Below, piece by piece: positions 47,275 through 55,688 of a DNA stretch of 64,000 nucleotides. Source of the stretch: Gimesia aquarii (GTDB taxonomy: Bacteria > Planctomycetota > Planctomycetia > Planctomycetales > Planctomycetaceae); the NCBI RefSeq assembly GCF_007748195.1, contig NZ_CP037920.1, positions 4,849,800 to 4,913,799 on the forward strand, written 5' to 3'. The stretch's first letter is position 1, and every line of letters starts with the position of its first letter. The notes beneath the pieces were generated by a model, which worked only from the letters and a program-made list of their open reading frames with translations, was not told where the DNA came from and did not search any database. Both the position numbers and the translations under genes were made by a program.

Positions 47275-48138
47275 ATGAACTTTCTTAGTCAACTCACAGG
47301 TAGCTTTGCACAACCATGTGCTGAAAATCCGACTGTCGCAATGATCGAAGCTGCCTACCGCCATCATGAACTCGAATGGCGTTACATCAACTGCGAAGTT
47401 GCCCCAGATGAACTGGGAGATGCGGTCCGTGGAGCAAGAGCCATGGGCTGGGCGGGCTTCAACTGCTCGATTCCACACAAAGTCGCTGTGATTGAGTTTC
47501 TGGATGGACTGGGCGAATCTGCTGAAGTCATCGGGGCAGTCAATTGCGCTGTGCTTCGTGATGGTAAGTTGATTGGCGAAAATACTGATGGCAAAGGATT
47601 TGTCCAATCGTTGCGAGAATCAGTTGACCCTAAAGACAAAACGATCGTGATGTTTGGCGCTGGTGGTGCTGCACGTGCAATAGGCGTCGAATCCGCACTT
47701 GCCGGTGCGAAAAAGATCACTGTTGTTAATCGTTCTGAAGAACGAGGCAATGCAGTCGTTTCACTCTTAAATGAAAAAACCGCAACGAATGCGGAATTTG
47801 TCTGCTGGGATGGCGATTACCAAATTCCAGCAGGAACTGATATTGTGATCAATGCCACATCAATTGGTTTGTTTCCCGATGTCGATGCCTGCCTTGCACT
47901 AGATATGAATACACTCACAGCAGACATGGTCGTTGCCGATGTCATTCCCAATCCACCTGAAACACGACTCATTCGTGAGGCGCGACAAATTGGTTGCACC
48001 GTAATAGACGGACTTGGTATGTTAGTGAACCAAGGCGTGATTGGAATCAAATATTGGTCAGGGAGAGAAGTCGACCCAACAGTGATGCGAACCAAACTTG
48101 AAGAAATTTTCGATGTCACCACGGAGAACTCAGCATGA
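47275..48138 (+). CDS. Shikimate/quinate dehydrogenase-family oxidoreductase, atypical substrate pocket
   Basis: It has 287 residues, with GAGGAG upstream of the ATG. NAD(P) binding (MFGAGGAARAIGVESA, VVNRSEERG), the catalytic lysine in NCSIPHKVAVIEFL and the Asn/Asp of GAVNCAVLRDGKLIGENTDG match AroE-type enzymes. The usual N-terminal shikimate-binding HSLSP motif is replaced by FAQPCAENPTV. With IclR, a sugar transporter and a mutarotase-like gene around it, it is more likely a dehydrogenase for a sugar-derived or quinate-like acid than the housekeeping AroE. It overlaps the next gene by 4 bp. Confidence 0.85.
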   Translation: MNFLSQLTGSFAQPCAENPTVAMIEAAYRHHELEWRYINCEVAPDELGDAVRGARAMGWAGFNCSIPHKVAVIEFLDGLGESAEVIGAVNCAVLRDGKLIGENTDGKGFVQSLRESVDPKDKTIVMFGAGGAARAIGVESALAGAKKITVVNRSEERGNAVVSLLNEKTATNAEFVCWDGDYQIPAGTDIVINATSIGLFPDVDACLALDMNTLTADMVVADVIPNPPETRLIREARQIGCTVIDGLGMLVNQGVIGIKYWSGREVDPTVMRTKLEEIFDVTTENSA

Positions 48139-49370
48139 ACCGCATTAGCATTTGTCTCATTTTTGTACTTAGCCTGATATACCCCTTTTCAAGTTGCGCA
48201 CAAGCCGCTGAGAAACGTTATGTACTAACCAGCGCTGATGGTAAAGTACAGACGGAAAAGTGGGATCTCTCGGGTGATGGCTGGTCTGTGAGGAAAGAAA
48301 CATTACATGGTGGCAAGCAGGAAGGCGTCGAGTTAATCACCATTGACAACGGTGTGATGCAGATCGTTATCATCCCCACTCGTGGAATGAGTATCTACGA
48401 AGTTCGCAACAAAGAGATGCGGCTCGGTTGGAATTCTCCCGTCGAAGGAATCGTTCACCCGTCATTTGTGGATCTCGACAGTCGAGGTGGCCTTGGCTGG
48501 CTTGAAGGTTTTAACGAATGGATGGTGCGTTGTGGATTAGAATTTGCCGGACACCCAGGCACAGATGAATTTGTCAATAACACAGGTGATAAAGCCACTA
48601 TGGACCTGACGTTGCATGGTAAAATCGGGAACATCCCAGCGAGCGAAGTTGAAGTAATCGTTGATTCAGAGGCACCACACCGTATCCGCGTACGTGGTGT
48701 TGTTTATGAGAAATTTTTCTACGGACCGAAACTCAAACTCATCGCAGAGGTCTCAGTCGTACCTGGCGAAGATACATTTCGTATTGACGACACAGTTACC
48801 AACTTAGGCTCATCTGATCAGGAATTCCAGATGATTTATCACACCAATTTTGGTGCACCACTGCTGGGTAAAGGTGCAAAATTGCATACGGCGATAAAAA
48901 AAATTGCTCCCATGAACGAACATGCGGGGAAAAGTATCAACTCCTATGCAACCTACGAAGGTCCAACGAAAGACTTCATTGAACAAGTCTATTTGATTGA
49001 GCCTCTGTCAAATGAAGACGGTATGACGGGTGCTGTGCTGCAAAATGCGAAAGGAAATCGTGCCGCATCTATGTACTGGTCTACAAAACAGCTACCTTAT
49101 CTGACAATCTGGAAAAACACTGCTGCAACAGAGGATGGATATGTCACTGGAATCGAGCCAGCAACAGGCTACCCATATAATCGCAAAGTCGAGCGAGCAG
49201 CTGGCCGTGTCCCAAAGCTGGCACCAGGAAAAACGCGACACTTCACACTCGACTTCGGCATACACAATGGCGATGAAGCAGTGAAGACTGCCACCGAAAA
49301 GATAAAAACCATTCAAGGGGATCACAAAGCTAAAGTACAGCCTACGCCCCCCACCAACAGTCATCATTGA
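48135..49370 (+). CDS. DUF4432 aldose-1-epimerase-like protein, secreted
   Basis: It has 411 residues. It starts with a signal peptide (ICLIFVLSLIYPFSSCAQAA) and continues with a galactose-mutarotase-like beta fold of the DUF4432 type: ITIDNGVMQIVIIPTRGMSI, LGWNSPVEGIVHPSF, GLEFAGHPG, FQMIYHTNFGAPLLGKGA, YVTGIEPATGYPYNRKVERA. It probably isomerises or cleaves a sugar before uptake. It is the last gene of the IclR operon; the ATGA overlap with the upstream dehydrogenase indicates coupling. Confidence 0.87.
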   Translation: MNRISICLIFVLSLIYPFSSCAQAAEKRYVLTSADGKVQTEKWDLSGDGWSVRKETLHGGKQEGVELITIDNGVMQIVIIPTRGMSIYEVRNKEMRLGWNSPVEGIVHPSFVDLDSRGGLGWLEGFNEWMVRCGLEFAGHPGTDEFVNNTGDKATMDLTLHGKIGNIPASEVEVIVDSEAPHRIRVRGVVYEKFFYGPKLKLIAEVSVVPGEDTFRIDDTVTNLGSSDQEFQMIYHTNFGAPLLGKGAKLHTAIKKIAPMNEHAGKSINSYATYEGPTKDFIEQVYLIEPLSNEDGMTGAVLQNAKGNRAASMYWSTKQLPYLTIWKNTAATEDGYVTGIEPATGYPYNRKVERAAGRVPKLAPGKTRHFTLDFGIHNGDEAVKTATEKIKTIQGDHKAKVQPTPPTNSHH

Positions 49371-49683
49371 CATTGTTCACTGACGCTTCAAGGTCTCACA
49401 GTCGTAATACGGCGCGTCTGTTGATATGATGTTAATTCTCTCCGTGTGTGTATTTGTCCTATTAGTGAAAAACGATGATTGATCTCACGTGTGGCAGTGG
49501 TTTTGCAGCCTGAAAAAGATTGATCAAATCTTTCATCCCACCTTTTGTGCGATCATCTAGCTCGCCATCTTCACAAGCTTGATGTAAAGATTGAGCCGTT
49601 GGTCTCTCGTGAGTTTAACCGGAGTAAGGATGATCCTACGGTTATTTAGCAATTAAAACCAATTTTTTAGGGATAATTTTAAG
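49371..49683. other. Intergenic region, nothing recognised
   Basis: 313 bp between the DUF4432 gene and the MFS transporter. I see no gene, hairpin with T-run or repeat. It should hold the promoter for the transporter. Confidence 0.4.
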
Positions 49684-51102
49684 GTGTGGTCACAAAAGGT
49701 TGCGCAGCGGGCTATTATTATCGCCGGCTGCCTGGCCATGGTTTACACGCAACTGACAATGTCACCGGCAACGATTCAATTCGCACGCTCTCTGGGAGCA
49801 ACCGGTTGGCATATTGGTATTCTCGGGGCATTGCCCACGTTGATGTTGTTCATGCAGTTTGTTGCAGCCATCCTTGCCAACCACCTGCACTATCGTCGCT
49901 GGACCTGGTTCTCTTTCTGCATTCTGCAAAGATTGATGTTGATTCCGATCGCAGCGGGTCCCTGGTTCTTTCCCAGCTTTAGCGACCAAACCTGGCTTTG
50001 GTGCTTGATTGCTCTTACAGCCATGAATCACGCTCTGATCCATTTTACGACACCATTATGGCTGTCGTGGATGGGAGATTACCTTCCTCACACCGGGCTC
50101 AACCGCTATTGGGGAATTCGCCAGCTGTGGATGTATTGGAGTGGAGCGCTCTCCTTGTTGGGGGGAGCATTCTTCCTGTCTGAAAGCGGCTTGGACATCC
50201 GACAGGGCTTCGCAATCCTCGTCTGCATTGGTGGTTTGTTTGGAATCATTGACATTCTTATATTCCTTAAAGTGGATGAGCCACCAGTCACAAAAATGAA
50301 AGAACCCAAACTAAAAGAGGTGCTTTTAACCCCTTTCAAGAATAAAAAATATCGGTCATTCATTTTCTTCACGTGCTTTTGGCATTTTGCGGCAATGGTC
50401 GGATCTCCGTTCATTAGTTTTTTTCTACTCGATTACATCGGTATGGACGTATTTCGCCTCTTATTGTTGTGGACTTGTTCCTGGGTCGGTGGAGCGATCT
50501 TTTCGAAACGTTTAGGCCACATGGCAGAACATTTTGGAAATCGACCAACTCTGATTTTGTGCACGGCATTTAAGTCTACCAACATGCTAGGCCTCTTATT
50601 ATTGCCTCAGGATCCCATCGTTGCGTTTTGGATTATGGTTCCTATTTTTATTTTCGACTCTTTGCTCAATGCGGGAATCGCCATTGCAAACAACGGATTC
50701 ATGCTCAAGAACTCACCAGCTGAAAACCGGACGATGTTTATCGCTGCCGGAACCGCTGTAGCAGGCATGGTCGGAGGCCTCACATCAATTCTGACGGGAG
50801 CCTTTCTAGCCATCACATCCGGGTGGAGTATAGCTTTAGGGGAAATTGAAATTAACCATTTTCATATTATTTTTGCAATAAGCTTAGTTTTGAGATTGGC
50901 CGCTGCAGTGTTTGCACGAACAATTCGTGAACCTGAATCACACTGGACAGTACAGATTGTGGTCCAATTAGTGGGAGTCACTCCCTTGCGCATCCTCCGC
51001 TTTCCTGTGGGGCTCTATCGATCCTTTCGATCCGACGAGAACCTCTCTCTCACTCGAAAAGCAAATCGAAAAAAACGATTGAATTCGAAAAAAAGCAAAT
51101 AA
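49684..51102 (+). CDS. Major facilitator superfamily transporter
   Basis: It has 472 residues from GTG 49684; an internal start is possible because no ribosome binding site supports it. About 12 hydrophobic helices are visible in two halves, separated by a basic cytoplasmic loop (KMKEPKLKEVLLTPFKNKKY). RLGHMAEHFGNRPTLIL resembles the inter-helix signature between helices 8 and 9. A basic tail ends the protein (KANRKKRLNSKKSK). The substrate is unknown. It follows the sugar island by 313 bp and may transport a related compound, but the link is weak. Confidence 0.85.
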   Translation: MWSQKVAQRAIIIAGCLAMVYTQLTMSPATIQFARSLGATGWHIGILGALPTLMLFMQFVAAILANHLHYRRWTWFSFCILQRLMLIPIAAGPWFFPSFSDQTWLWCLIALTAMNHALIHFTTPLWLSWMGDYLPHTGLNRYWGIRQLWMYWSGALSLLGGAFFLSESGLDIRQGFAILVCIGGLFGIIDILIFLKVDEPPVTKMKEPKLKEVLLTPFKNKKYRSFIFFTCFWHFAAMVGSPFISFFLLDYIGMDVFRLLLLWTCSWVGGAIFSKRLGHMAEHFGNRPTLILCTAFKSTNMLGLLLLPQDPIVAFWIMVPIFIFDSLLNAGIAIANNGFMLKNSPAENRTMFIAAGTAVAGMVGGLTSILTGAFLAITSGWSIALGEIEINHFHIIFAISLVLRLAAAVFARTIREPESHWTVQIVVQLVGVTPLRILRFPVGLYRSFRSDENLSLTRKANRKKRLNSKKSK

Positions 51103-51786
51103 CCAACCCCAAGTCATTTAACCCCAGTAAGAAAAAAGCTCATCTATTCAATAAAAGCCGATAATGAAATACTGGTTTTCTTATTAAAGACTCATCTTTG
51201 ATTTCTACTTTTTAATTACTCAAAAGAACAAAAGAATAATTTCAAAGAATGTAAAGTAATTACACGATCAAATTCTCTGATGTCGGTATTCGTATTCTTC
51301 ACAAGCCTGCTTGGAGACAAAAAATAAATGTTTAATTTTTTACTCTGGATATTGATTATGGAACGAAATGAGAGCCCATTCTCTTTTCCGGTCGACTCTA
51401 TGACTCTTAATTTCTTCATAAGTTACTATATTATTTGAAGTTGCGAATTCATTCAAACTCCTAAATACTGTTATACGGTACCATTTCTGGACAACCCTCA
51501 GTTTCGGAAGTATTCTTCTTTATCATACGAGAGGTCCCTTTTCGAAATGCTACTGGAAAGAAAAGGGGTATGTTTGAACAAAACTACTATCGAAAATTGC
51601 AAAAACAACGTAAATCATTCAATAAACGTCTACTCTCATTTTGTACTGATTGCGATCTTCTTTAGTTTGTCCATGCGGTGGTACAGCTAACAGTCGTAAT
51701 TTGGTTATGATAAAGTGGAATTCTTTTAAAAGTAAAGCGCGGCGCAAATTAAGCACTTATCAGGTTTCTGCTGTGGAGACAAGACT
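51103..51786. other. AT-rich intergenic region upstream of the kinase, no gene
   Basis: 684 bp without a convincing coding frame; small open frames (for example 51650-51841 plus) lack family features or a ribosome binding site. It probably carries the kinase promoter. No strong hairpin was found. Confidence 0.45.
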
Positions 51787-54123
51787 GTGTCGAATAAATC
51801 ATCCGAATCAAACGAGCCTCAATCAAATGATTTTACTGTGACACAAATCATGGAAGAAACAGAGTACGCAAAAGAAGATCGTGACATCGCTTTTGCTGTT
51901 GAAGTTTTGAGTACAGCAACAATTAATGAACGGCAATTGGCCTCAGCGCTGTCAACGTGGACTTTACACGGTAGTACCCTTCTGTCTGATCACTTACTAA
52001 AAGCAGGCTTAGTCTCTCAGGAAACACAAATTGAACTTGAGCAACGCTCTGAGTTCCGCCTGAAAGAGCTTTGGAATGAAGCGTGTGAAAACAACCAAAA
52101 CACACTTGGAGCCACGGCCTTCACAAAAGCGGCACTGGAACGCTTAGACGAATCGGGTCGTGTCGCAAAAATTCTAGGAATCAGTGCTGCTATTTCGGGA
52201 GTTCAAAATGATGAACTCCGGGAGCACTTATCACGCTACCAACTCATTCACAAAATTGGGCAAGGTGGACTGGGAACTGTCTGGCTGGCTCGTGACAGAG
52301 AATTACAACGCTACGTTGCCCTCAAAGAAATCAGAACCAGAAAAACAACAAGTAAAGCGGCCATTGATCGATTTCGCCGCGAAGCTGAGATTACTGGTCG
52401 ACTGGAACATCCTGCTATCGTCCCCATTTATCAACTCGGTGAAGATGCCGGTAGTGGTCGTATCTTTTACGTGATGCGGTTTCTTGGTAAGCAAACATTA
52501 GAAGATGCAATTATCGAGTATCATGAACGACGCGAAGCCGGTGATGATAACCCCATGCTGCTTCGAAATCTGCTGGCAGCATTTGTAACAATCTGCCAGG
52601 CAATTGGACACGCACACTCACGTAAGGTGATCCACCGTGACCTGAAACCGGAAAATGTAGCAATAGACAGTTTTGGTCAGGTAATCGTCATTGACTGGGG
52701 CTTGGCTAAAATACTTGATGATGCGATGCTCAATGATAGTTTTACTGAGGGAGAATTCGCAGATGCGGTTGATGGTCAACGTACACTGGCCGGACAAGTG
52801 TTAGGTTCACCACTTTATATGGCGCCAGAGCAGGCAGCCGGTCGGCTGGACGAAGTCAATGAGTCAACTGATATTTTTGGTCTGGGCGCGATTCTATTTG
52901 CTATTATCACGGGACGTGCCCCACACGAACAAAGCCGTGAATCATCAGGAAGTACAACAACACGCCAATTGATTACCGCAATTGCCAGTGGCCCTACACC
53001 GCGTGCAAGTACTTCAAACGAAGATGTTGATCCTATATTAGAAGCCATTTGCGCTAAGGCGATGGCCAAACGAAGCTACGCACGTTACTCTTCCACAACG
53101 GCATTGGCTGAGGATGTCCAACGTTGGATGGCCGGGGAACCTGTTTCCGCCTACAAAGAACGTTTCTCACAACGTGTAGGACGCTGGATACAACACCATC
53201 AACGACTCTCACAACTCATCGTAGCAGGAATCATTATCGCACTGGTAGCCGGTACAACTCTTATGATTGCCGCGAGAGAAAGTAATATTGCTGCACAACA
53301 AGCGCGATTTGAGGAAATGCGTTCTGACGAACGTGAAGTGGAAGTTCAACTGATCTCCGCTGCCAAAGAACTCAGCGTAGATGTAAGATTCATGTCAACG
53401 CTACCACCAATTCAAGGAATCATCGAAGCGCGTGCCGGCGCAAAAGAATCGGAAGGAGAAGAGGTGTGGCATGGCCGTCTGGAAACGATTTTCGAAGGTC
53501 TTATGCGCGCCAATACAAACTATCTGACAGTGGCTTACATTGCCATTGATTCTGATAAGGCACAAGAAATCGTGCGCGTTGAACGCCACGCGACTGATCA
53601 GAGTTATATTCGCCGTGTACCACAAAGCCGTTTGGCAACTCTGGAAATGATACCAGTATTCAAATCAGTCTTGGAAATGGATCCAGGAGATGTGAGGCTC
53701 TCCCTCGACGATCAACTTTCAAAAAATCCCCGAAAAAACGATCATCACAGAATTGTGGGAGTGATCCCTGTCTTTGACGAGCAATCAGGAGACCTCTTTG
53801 GATTAGTCGCAATTGAATCCAATCTCGTTAGCCAGATTCAAAGCATCTTGAATGGGTTAGACAATCGACTGGGCGAAATCTATATTACTGATGCAGAAGG
53901 CCACGTCCTGATTACTTCGAACCCCGAATTCGGTGTCGAAGTGGTAACCCATGATATGCAGATTACAGAAACCATTCCCCAAACGAATGGGTTCTTTTCG
54001 AAAGATTCAAAAAAACGATATTTGAGCGACGGATCTTCTTTCATAGCTCATCGCGTGCAACTTGATCCAAGCAATCCTACCTGTAATCTCGGTATCGTAC
54101 AAAGACTCTCGCCTAAAGAATAG
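51787..54123 (+). CDS. Transmembrane Ser/Thr protein kinase with extracytoplasmic sensor domain
   Basis: It has 778 residues from GTG 51787, with GGAG upstream. About 150 N-terminal helical residues precede a Hanks-type kinase domain (about 153-455): KIGQGGLGTVWLARDRELQR, the lysine in VALKEI, HRDLKPENV, DWG in place of DFG, GSPLYMAPEQAAG. The DWG variant is common in planctomycete kinases. A single membrane helix (LIVAGIIIALVAGTTLMIAA) leads to an extracytoplasmic domain of about 280 residues resembling double-CACHE sensors (LGEIYITDAEGHVLITSN). It senses an external signal and phosphorylates unknown targets. No partner gene is adjacent. Confidence 0.92.
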   Translation: MSNKSSESNEPQSNDFTVTQIMEETEYAKEDRDIAFAVEVLSTATINERQLASALSTWTLHGSTLLSDHLLKAGLVSQETQIELEQRSEFRLKELWNEACENNQNTLGATAFTKAALERLDESGRVAKILGISAAISGVQNDELREHLSRYQLIHKIGQGGLGTVWLARDRELQRYVALKEIRTRKTTSKAAIDRFRREAEITGRLEHPAIVPIYQLGEDAGSGRIFYVMRFLGKQTLEDAIIEYHERREAGDDNPMLLRNLLAAFVTICQAIGHAHSRKVIHRDLKPENVAIDSFGQVIVIDWGLAKILDDAMLNDSFTEGEFADAVDGQRTLAGQVLGSPLYMAPEQAAGRLDEVNESTDIFGLGAILFAIITGRAPHEQSRESSGSTTTRQLITAIASGPTPRASTSNEDVDPILEAICAKAMAKRSYARYSSTTALAEDVQRWMAGEPVSAYKERFSQRVGRWIQHHQRLSQLIVAGIIIALVAGTTLMIAARESNIAAQQARFEEMRSDEREVEVQLISAAKELSVDVRFMSTLPPIQGIIEARAGAKESEGEEVWHGRLETIFEGLMRANTNYLTVAYIAIDSDKAQEIVRVERHATDQSYIRRVPQSRLATLEMIPVFKSVLEMDPGDVRLSLDDQLSKNPRKNDHHRIVGVIPVFDEQSGDLFGLVAIESNLVSQIQSILNGLDNRLGEIYITDAEGHVLITSNPEFGVEVVTHDMQITETIPQTNGFFSKDSKKRYLSDGSSFIAHRVQLDPSNPTCNLGIVQRLSPKE

Positions 54124-54169
54124 CCGTGGAAACGATGGAGCTGTATCTCAATTCATACCTGGTTTGACT

Positions 54170-54176
54170 AAAAAAT
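54170..54176 (-). terminator. T-run directly after the last array tRNA
   Basis: On the minus strand the discriminator A of tRNA-Arg (54176) is followed at once by TTTTTT. With no other hairpin present, the tRNA fold plus this run could end the array transcript. Confidence 0.4.
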
Positions 54177-54247
54177 AGCCCGTCCAGGAATTGAACCTGG
54201 TCCATCAGCTTCGTAGGCTGAGATGCATTCCGTCACACCCACGGGCT
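54176..54247 (-). tRNA. tRNA-Arg (anticodon ACG)
   Basis: Acceptor AGCCCGT / ACGGGCT, T arm CCAGG-TTCAATT-CCTGG, anticodon loop CTACGAA (ICG after editing, reads CGN). CCA is not encoded. Position 8 is G instead of the near-universal U, and the variable loop is only 4 nt. Confidence 0.85.
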
Positions 54248-54308
54248 CTTATGAGAAAATATTTAATCTCAAAGTGATTCTCGTTATTGCAACTCGAAAA
54301 ACTCAAAG

Positions 54309-54394
54309 CGGAAGGCATGGGATTTGAACCCACATGGCCCGAAGGCCGCACGGTTTAGCAAACCGGCCCGGCAAACCGTATCCGGCTACCTTCC
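54309..54394 (-). tRNA. tRNA-Ser (anticodon GCU)
   Basis: Class II tRNA with a long variable arm (GGCC-TTCG-GGCC), anticodon loop TTGCTAA, T arm GTGGG-TTCAAAT-CCCAT and discriminator G. The acceptor stem pairs GGAAGG with CCTTCC. Reads AGC and AGU. Confidence 0.92.
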
Positions 54395-54407
54395 TAGTTA
54401 AGCAAAA

Positions 54408-54480
54408 TGGACCGGATGGGAATCGAACCCATCACACCGACTTTGCAAAAGTCAGTCGCCCCCTTGGTACATGCCAGCCC
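54408..54480 (-). tRNA. tRNA-Ala (anticodon UGC) with weak D arm
   Basis: Acceptor GGGCTGG / CCGGTCC keeps the G3-U70 pair that defines alanine identity. Anticodon loop TTTGCAA; T arm ATGGG-TTCGATT-CCCAT. Position 8 is C, and I cannot fold a normal 4-bp D stem, so the gene may be partly degenerate. Confidence 0.78.
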
Positions 54481-54493
54481 TTAAAAAAATAAA

Positions 54494-54562
54494 TAGCAGA
54501 GCCCGGTATCGATCCGGGCAGTCCAACCTTATGAGAGTCGGCTGGGCACTTGCCCCTCTGCG
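54494..54562 (-). tRNA. tRNA-Met-like (anticodon CAU), reduced D arm
   Basis: Only 69 nt long. Anticodon loop CTCATAA, T arm CCCGG-ATCGATA-CCGGG (A54 in place of U54). The D stem GGGC / GCCC closes a loop of just 4 nt with no GG, and the end pair 1-72 is C-U. The anticodon stem is weak (G-U, U-G pairs), so it is not an initiator. It could also be tRNA-Ile2 if modified by TilS. Confidence 0.65.
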
Positions 54563-54574
54563 TCAAATAGCAAG

Positions 54575-54656
54575 TAGCCAAGGCGAGAGTCGAACTCGCA
54601 ATCCCGAAGGAACGACTTTCTGAGAGTCGCGCGTCTACCAGTTTCGCCACTTGGCC
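54575..54656 (-). tRNA. tRNA-Leu (anticodon CAG)
   Basis: The most standard member: U8, D-loop with GG, anticodon stem CGACT / AGTCG with loop CTCAGAA, variable arm with a TTCG loop, T arm GCGAG-TTCGACT-CTCGC. The end pair is G1-U72, as in other array members. Confidence 0.93.
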
Positions 54657-54667
54657 TTTCATCAAAG

Positions 54668-54749
54668 TGCGTCGGGACGGAGTTGAACCGCCACAGCCCG
54701 AAGGCGAGTGGGTTACAGCCACTTGGGCTCGCCATTGCCCAGCCAACGC
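54668..54749 (-). tRNA. tRNA-Tyr (anticodon GUA)
   Basis: Anticodon stem AGTGG / CCACT with loop CTGTAAC, a long variable arm as bacterial tRNA-Tyr requires, D stem GGGC / GCCC, acceptor GCGTTGG / CCGACGC. Position 8 is C rather than U. Confidence 0.9.
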
Positions 54750-54765
54750 ATATTTTGTCCAAAAG

Positions 54766-54843
54766 TAGCACGGGCGGGAGTCGAACCCGCAAACAATCAC
54801 GAAGTTTTAAGCTTCGTCGCTTTGCCTGTTTGCGTACCGTGCC
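54766..54843 (-). tRNA. tRNA-Leu (anticodon UAA)
   Basis: Anticodon stem CGAAG / CTTCG with loop CTTAAAA; T arm GCGGG-TTCGACT-CCCGC; acceptor GGCACGG / CCGTGCT with G1-U72. The variable arm is shorter than usual for leucine. Confidence 0.88.
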
Positions 54844-54852
54844 AGCCTTAAG

Positions 54853-54927
54853 CGTCCCCAACGGGATTTGAACCCGTGACCTTCTGCGTGACAGGCAGAC
54901 GAGCATTCCGGACTGCTCCATAGAGAC
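54853..54927 (-). tRNA. tRNA-Asp (anticodon GUC)
   Basis: Anticodon stem TCTGC / GCAGA with loop CTGTCAC; D stem AGCA / TGCT with GG in the loop; T-loop TTCAAAT; U8 present; discriminator G as expected for Asp. Confidence 0.93.
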
Positions 54928-54941
54928 ATATTGTTTCTCAG

Positions 54942-55015
54942 TAGCTCGGGTGGGATTCGAACCCACAGCATCTCTGGTTCTAAACCAAAGTGGTCTGCCA
55001 GTTGCCTACCGAGCC
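54942..55015 (-). tRNA. tRNA with anticodon UAG (Leu) but short variable arm
   Basis: Anticodon loop TTTAGAA gives UAG, a leucine anticodon (CUA/CUG). The variable region is only about 6 nt, whereas bacterial tRNA-Leu has a long arm. Acceptor GGCTCGG / CCGAGCT resembles the other Leu genes of the array (G1-U72). Identity is therefore uncertain, though the fold is sound. Confidence 0.75.
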
Positions 55016-55058
55016 ATATTATTATTGCGAAATCAAAAAGCATTAATTCCTATGTATG

Positions 55059-55129
55059 CACACCCCCAAGGATTTGAACCCTGACCAACTGGTTTGGAAT
55101 CAGTCATGCTGCCATTACACCAGAGGTGT
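55059..55129 (-). tRNA. tRNA-Trp (anticodon CCA)
   Basis: Anticodon loop TTCCAAA; acceptor ACACCTC / GGGGTGT; T arm CAGGG-TTCAAAT-CCTTG; U8 and discriminator G present. One anticodon-stem mismatch (A31-C39). Confidence 0.88.
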
Positions 55130-55148
55130 CTAAATTCAATTTAGCAAG

Positions 55149-55223
55149 CTGCGGTGGCAGGAATCGAACCTGCGTCAGGACGGTTAACAGCCGCCTGCCC
55201 GTACCAACACGAGCACCACCGCA
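55149..55223 (-). tRNA. tRNA-Asn (anticodon GUU)
   Basis: Anticodon stem GGCGG / CCGTC with loop CTGTTAA; T arm GCAGG-TTCGATT-CCTGC; acceptor TGCGGTG / CACCGCA; discriminator G. Position 8 is G rather than U. Confidence 0.87.
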
Positions 55224-55250
55224 TCAACAATCAAACCGCCAATGGCGGAG

Positions 55251-55325
55251 TCAGGATGACTGGATTTGAACCAGTGATCTCGTGCTTCCAAAACACGCGG
55301 GATGGCCAGGCTTCCCCACACCCTG
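55251..55325 (-). tRNA. tRNA-Pro (anticodon UGG)
   Basis: Anticodon stem CGTGT / GCACG with loop TTTGGAA; acceptor CAGGGTG / CATCCTG with the C1-G72 pair typical of bacterial tRNA-Pro; discriminator A; U8 present. Confidence 0.92.
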
Positions 55326-55333
55326 AAATTGAA

Positions 55334-55404
55334 AGCACCCAGTGGGAATCGAACCCGCACTTCCGGCATGGCAAGGCAGTAGGCTACCATTACATCATGG
55401 GTGC
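55334..55404 (-). tRNA. tRNA-Gly (anticodon GCC)
   Basis: Acceptor GCACCCA / TGGGTGC, discriminator U as usual for Gly, loop TTGCCAT. One mismatch is present in each of the D, anticodon and T stems (U11-C24, C30-C40, C50-A64). Confidence 0.85.
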
Positions 55405-55434
55405 TAAATAAGTTTCTTATTGTCAATGGACAAG

Positions 55435-55506
55435 AGCACCAGGTGAGATTCGAACCCACGTCGCCGCTTTACAAGAGCGGAATCTTAGCCACTAGACGAC
55501 CGGTGC
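55435..55506 (-). tRNA. tRNA-Thr (anticodon UGU)
   Basis: Anticodon stem CCGCT / AGCGG with loop CTTGTAA; acceptor GCACCGG / CTGGTGC; T arm GTGGG-TTCGAAT-CTCAC; U8 present. Confidence 0.92.
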
Positions 55507-55541
55507 TAATATTAAGTTAAGCGATTGATTCAATCAGCAAA

Positions 55542-55613
55542 TGAGGTTGAAGGGATTTGAACCCCCACCCACCTGGTTAAAAGCCAGGGATGCTACCGTT
55601 ACACCACAACCTC
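55542..55613 (-). tRNA. tRNA-Lys (anticodon UUU)
   Basis: Anticodon stem CCTGG / CCAGG with loop CTTTTAA; acceptor GAGGTTG / CAACCTC; U8 and a GG D-loop; discriminator A. Fully canonical apart from two G-U pairs in the T stem. Confidence 0.93.
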
Positions 55614-55688
55614 CTCTACGGGTTGGGCGTTTCTGTTTCAAACGCTGAATCTGACACATCTTTCATGTTCCATTATAAAGCTTGAAAA

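Noticed and set aside
54432-55459. Several ORFs of 60-145 codons in the tRNA array
   Set aside because: All run over tRNA genes; tRNA sequences create open frames by chance.
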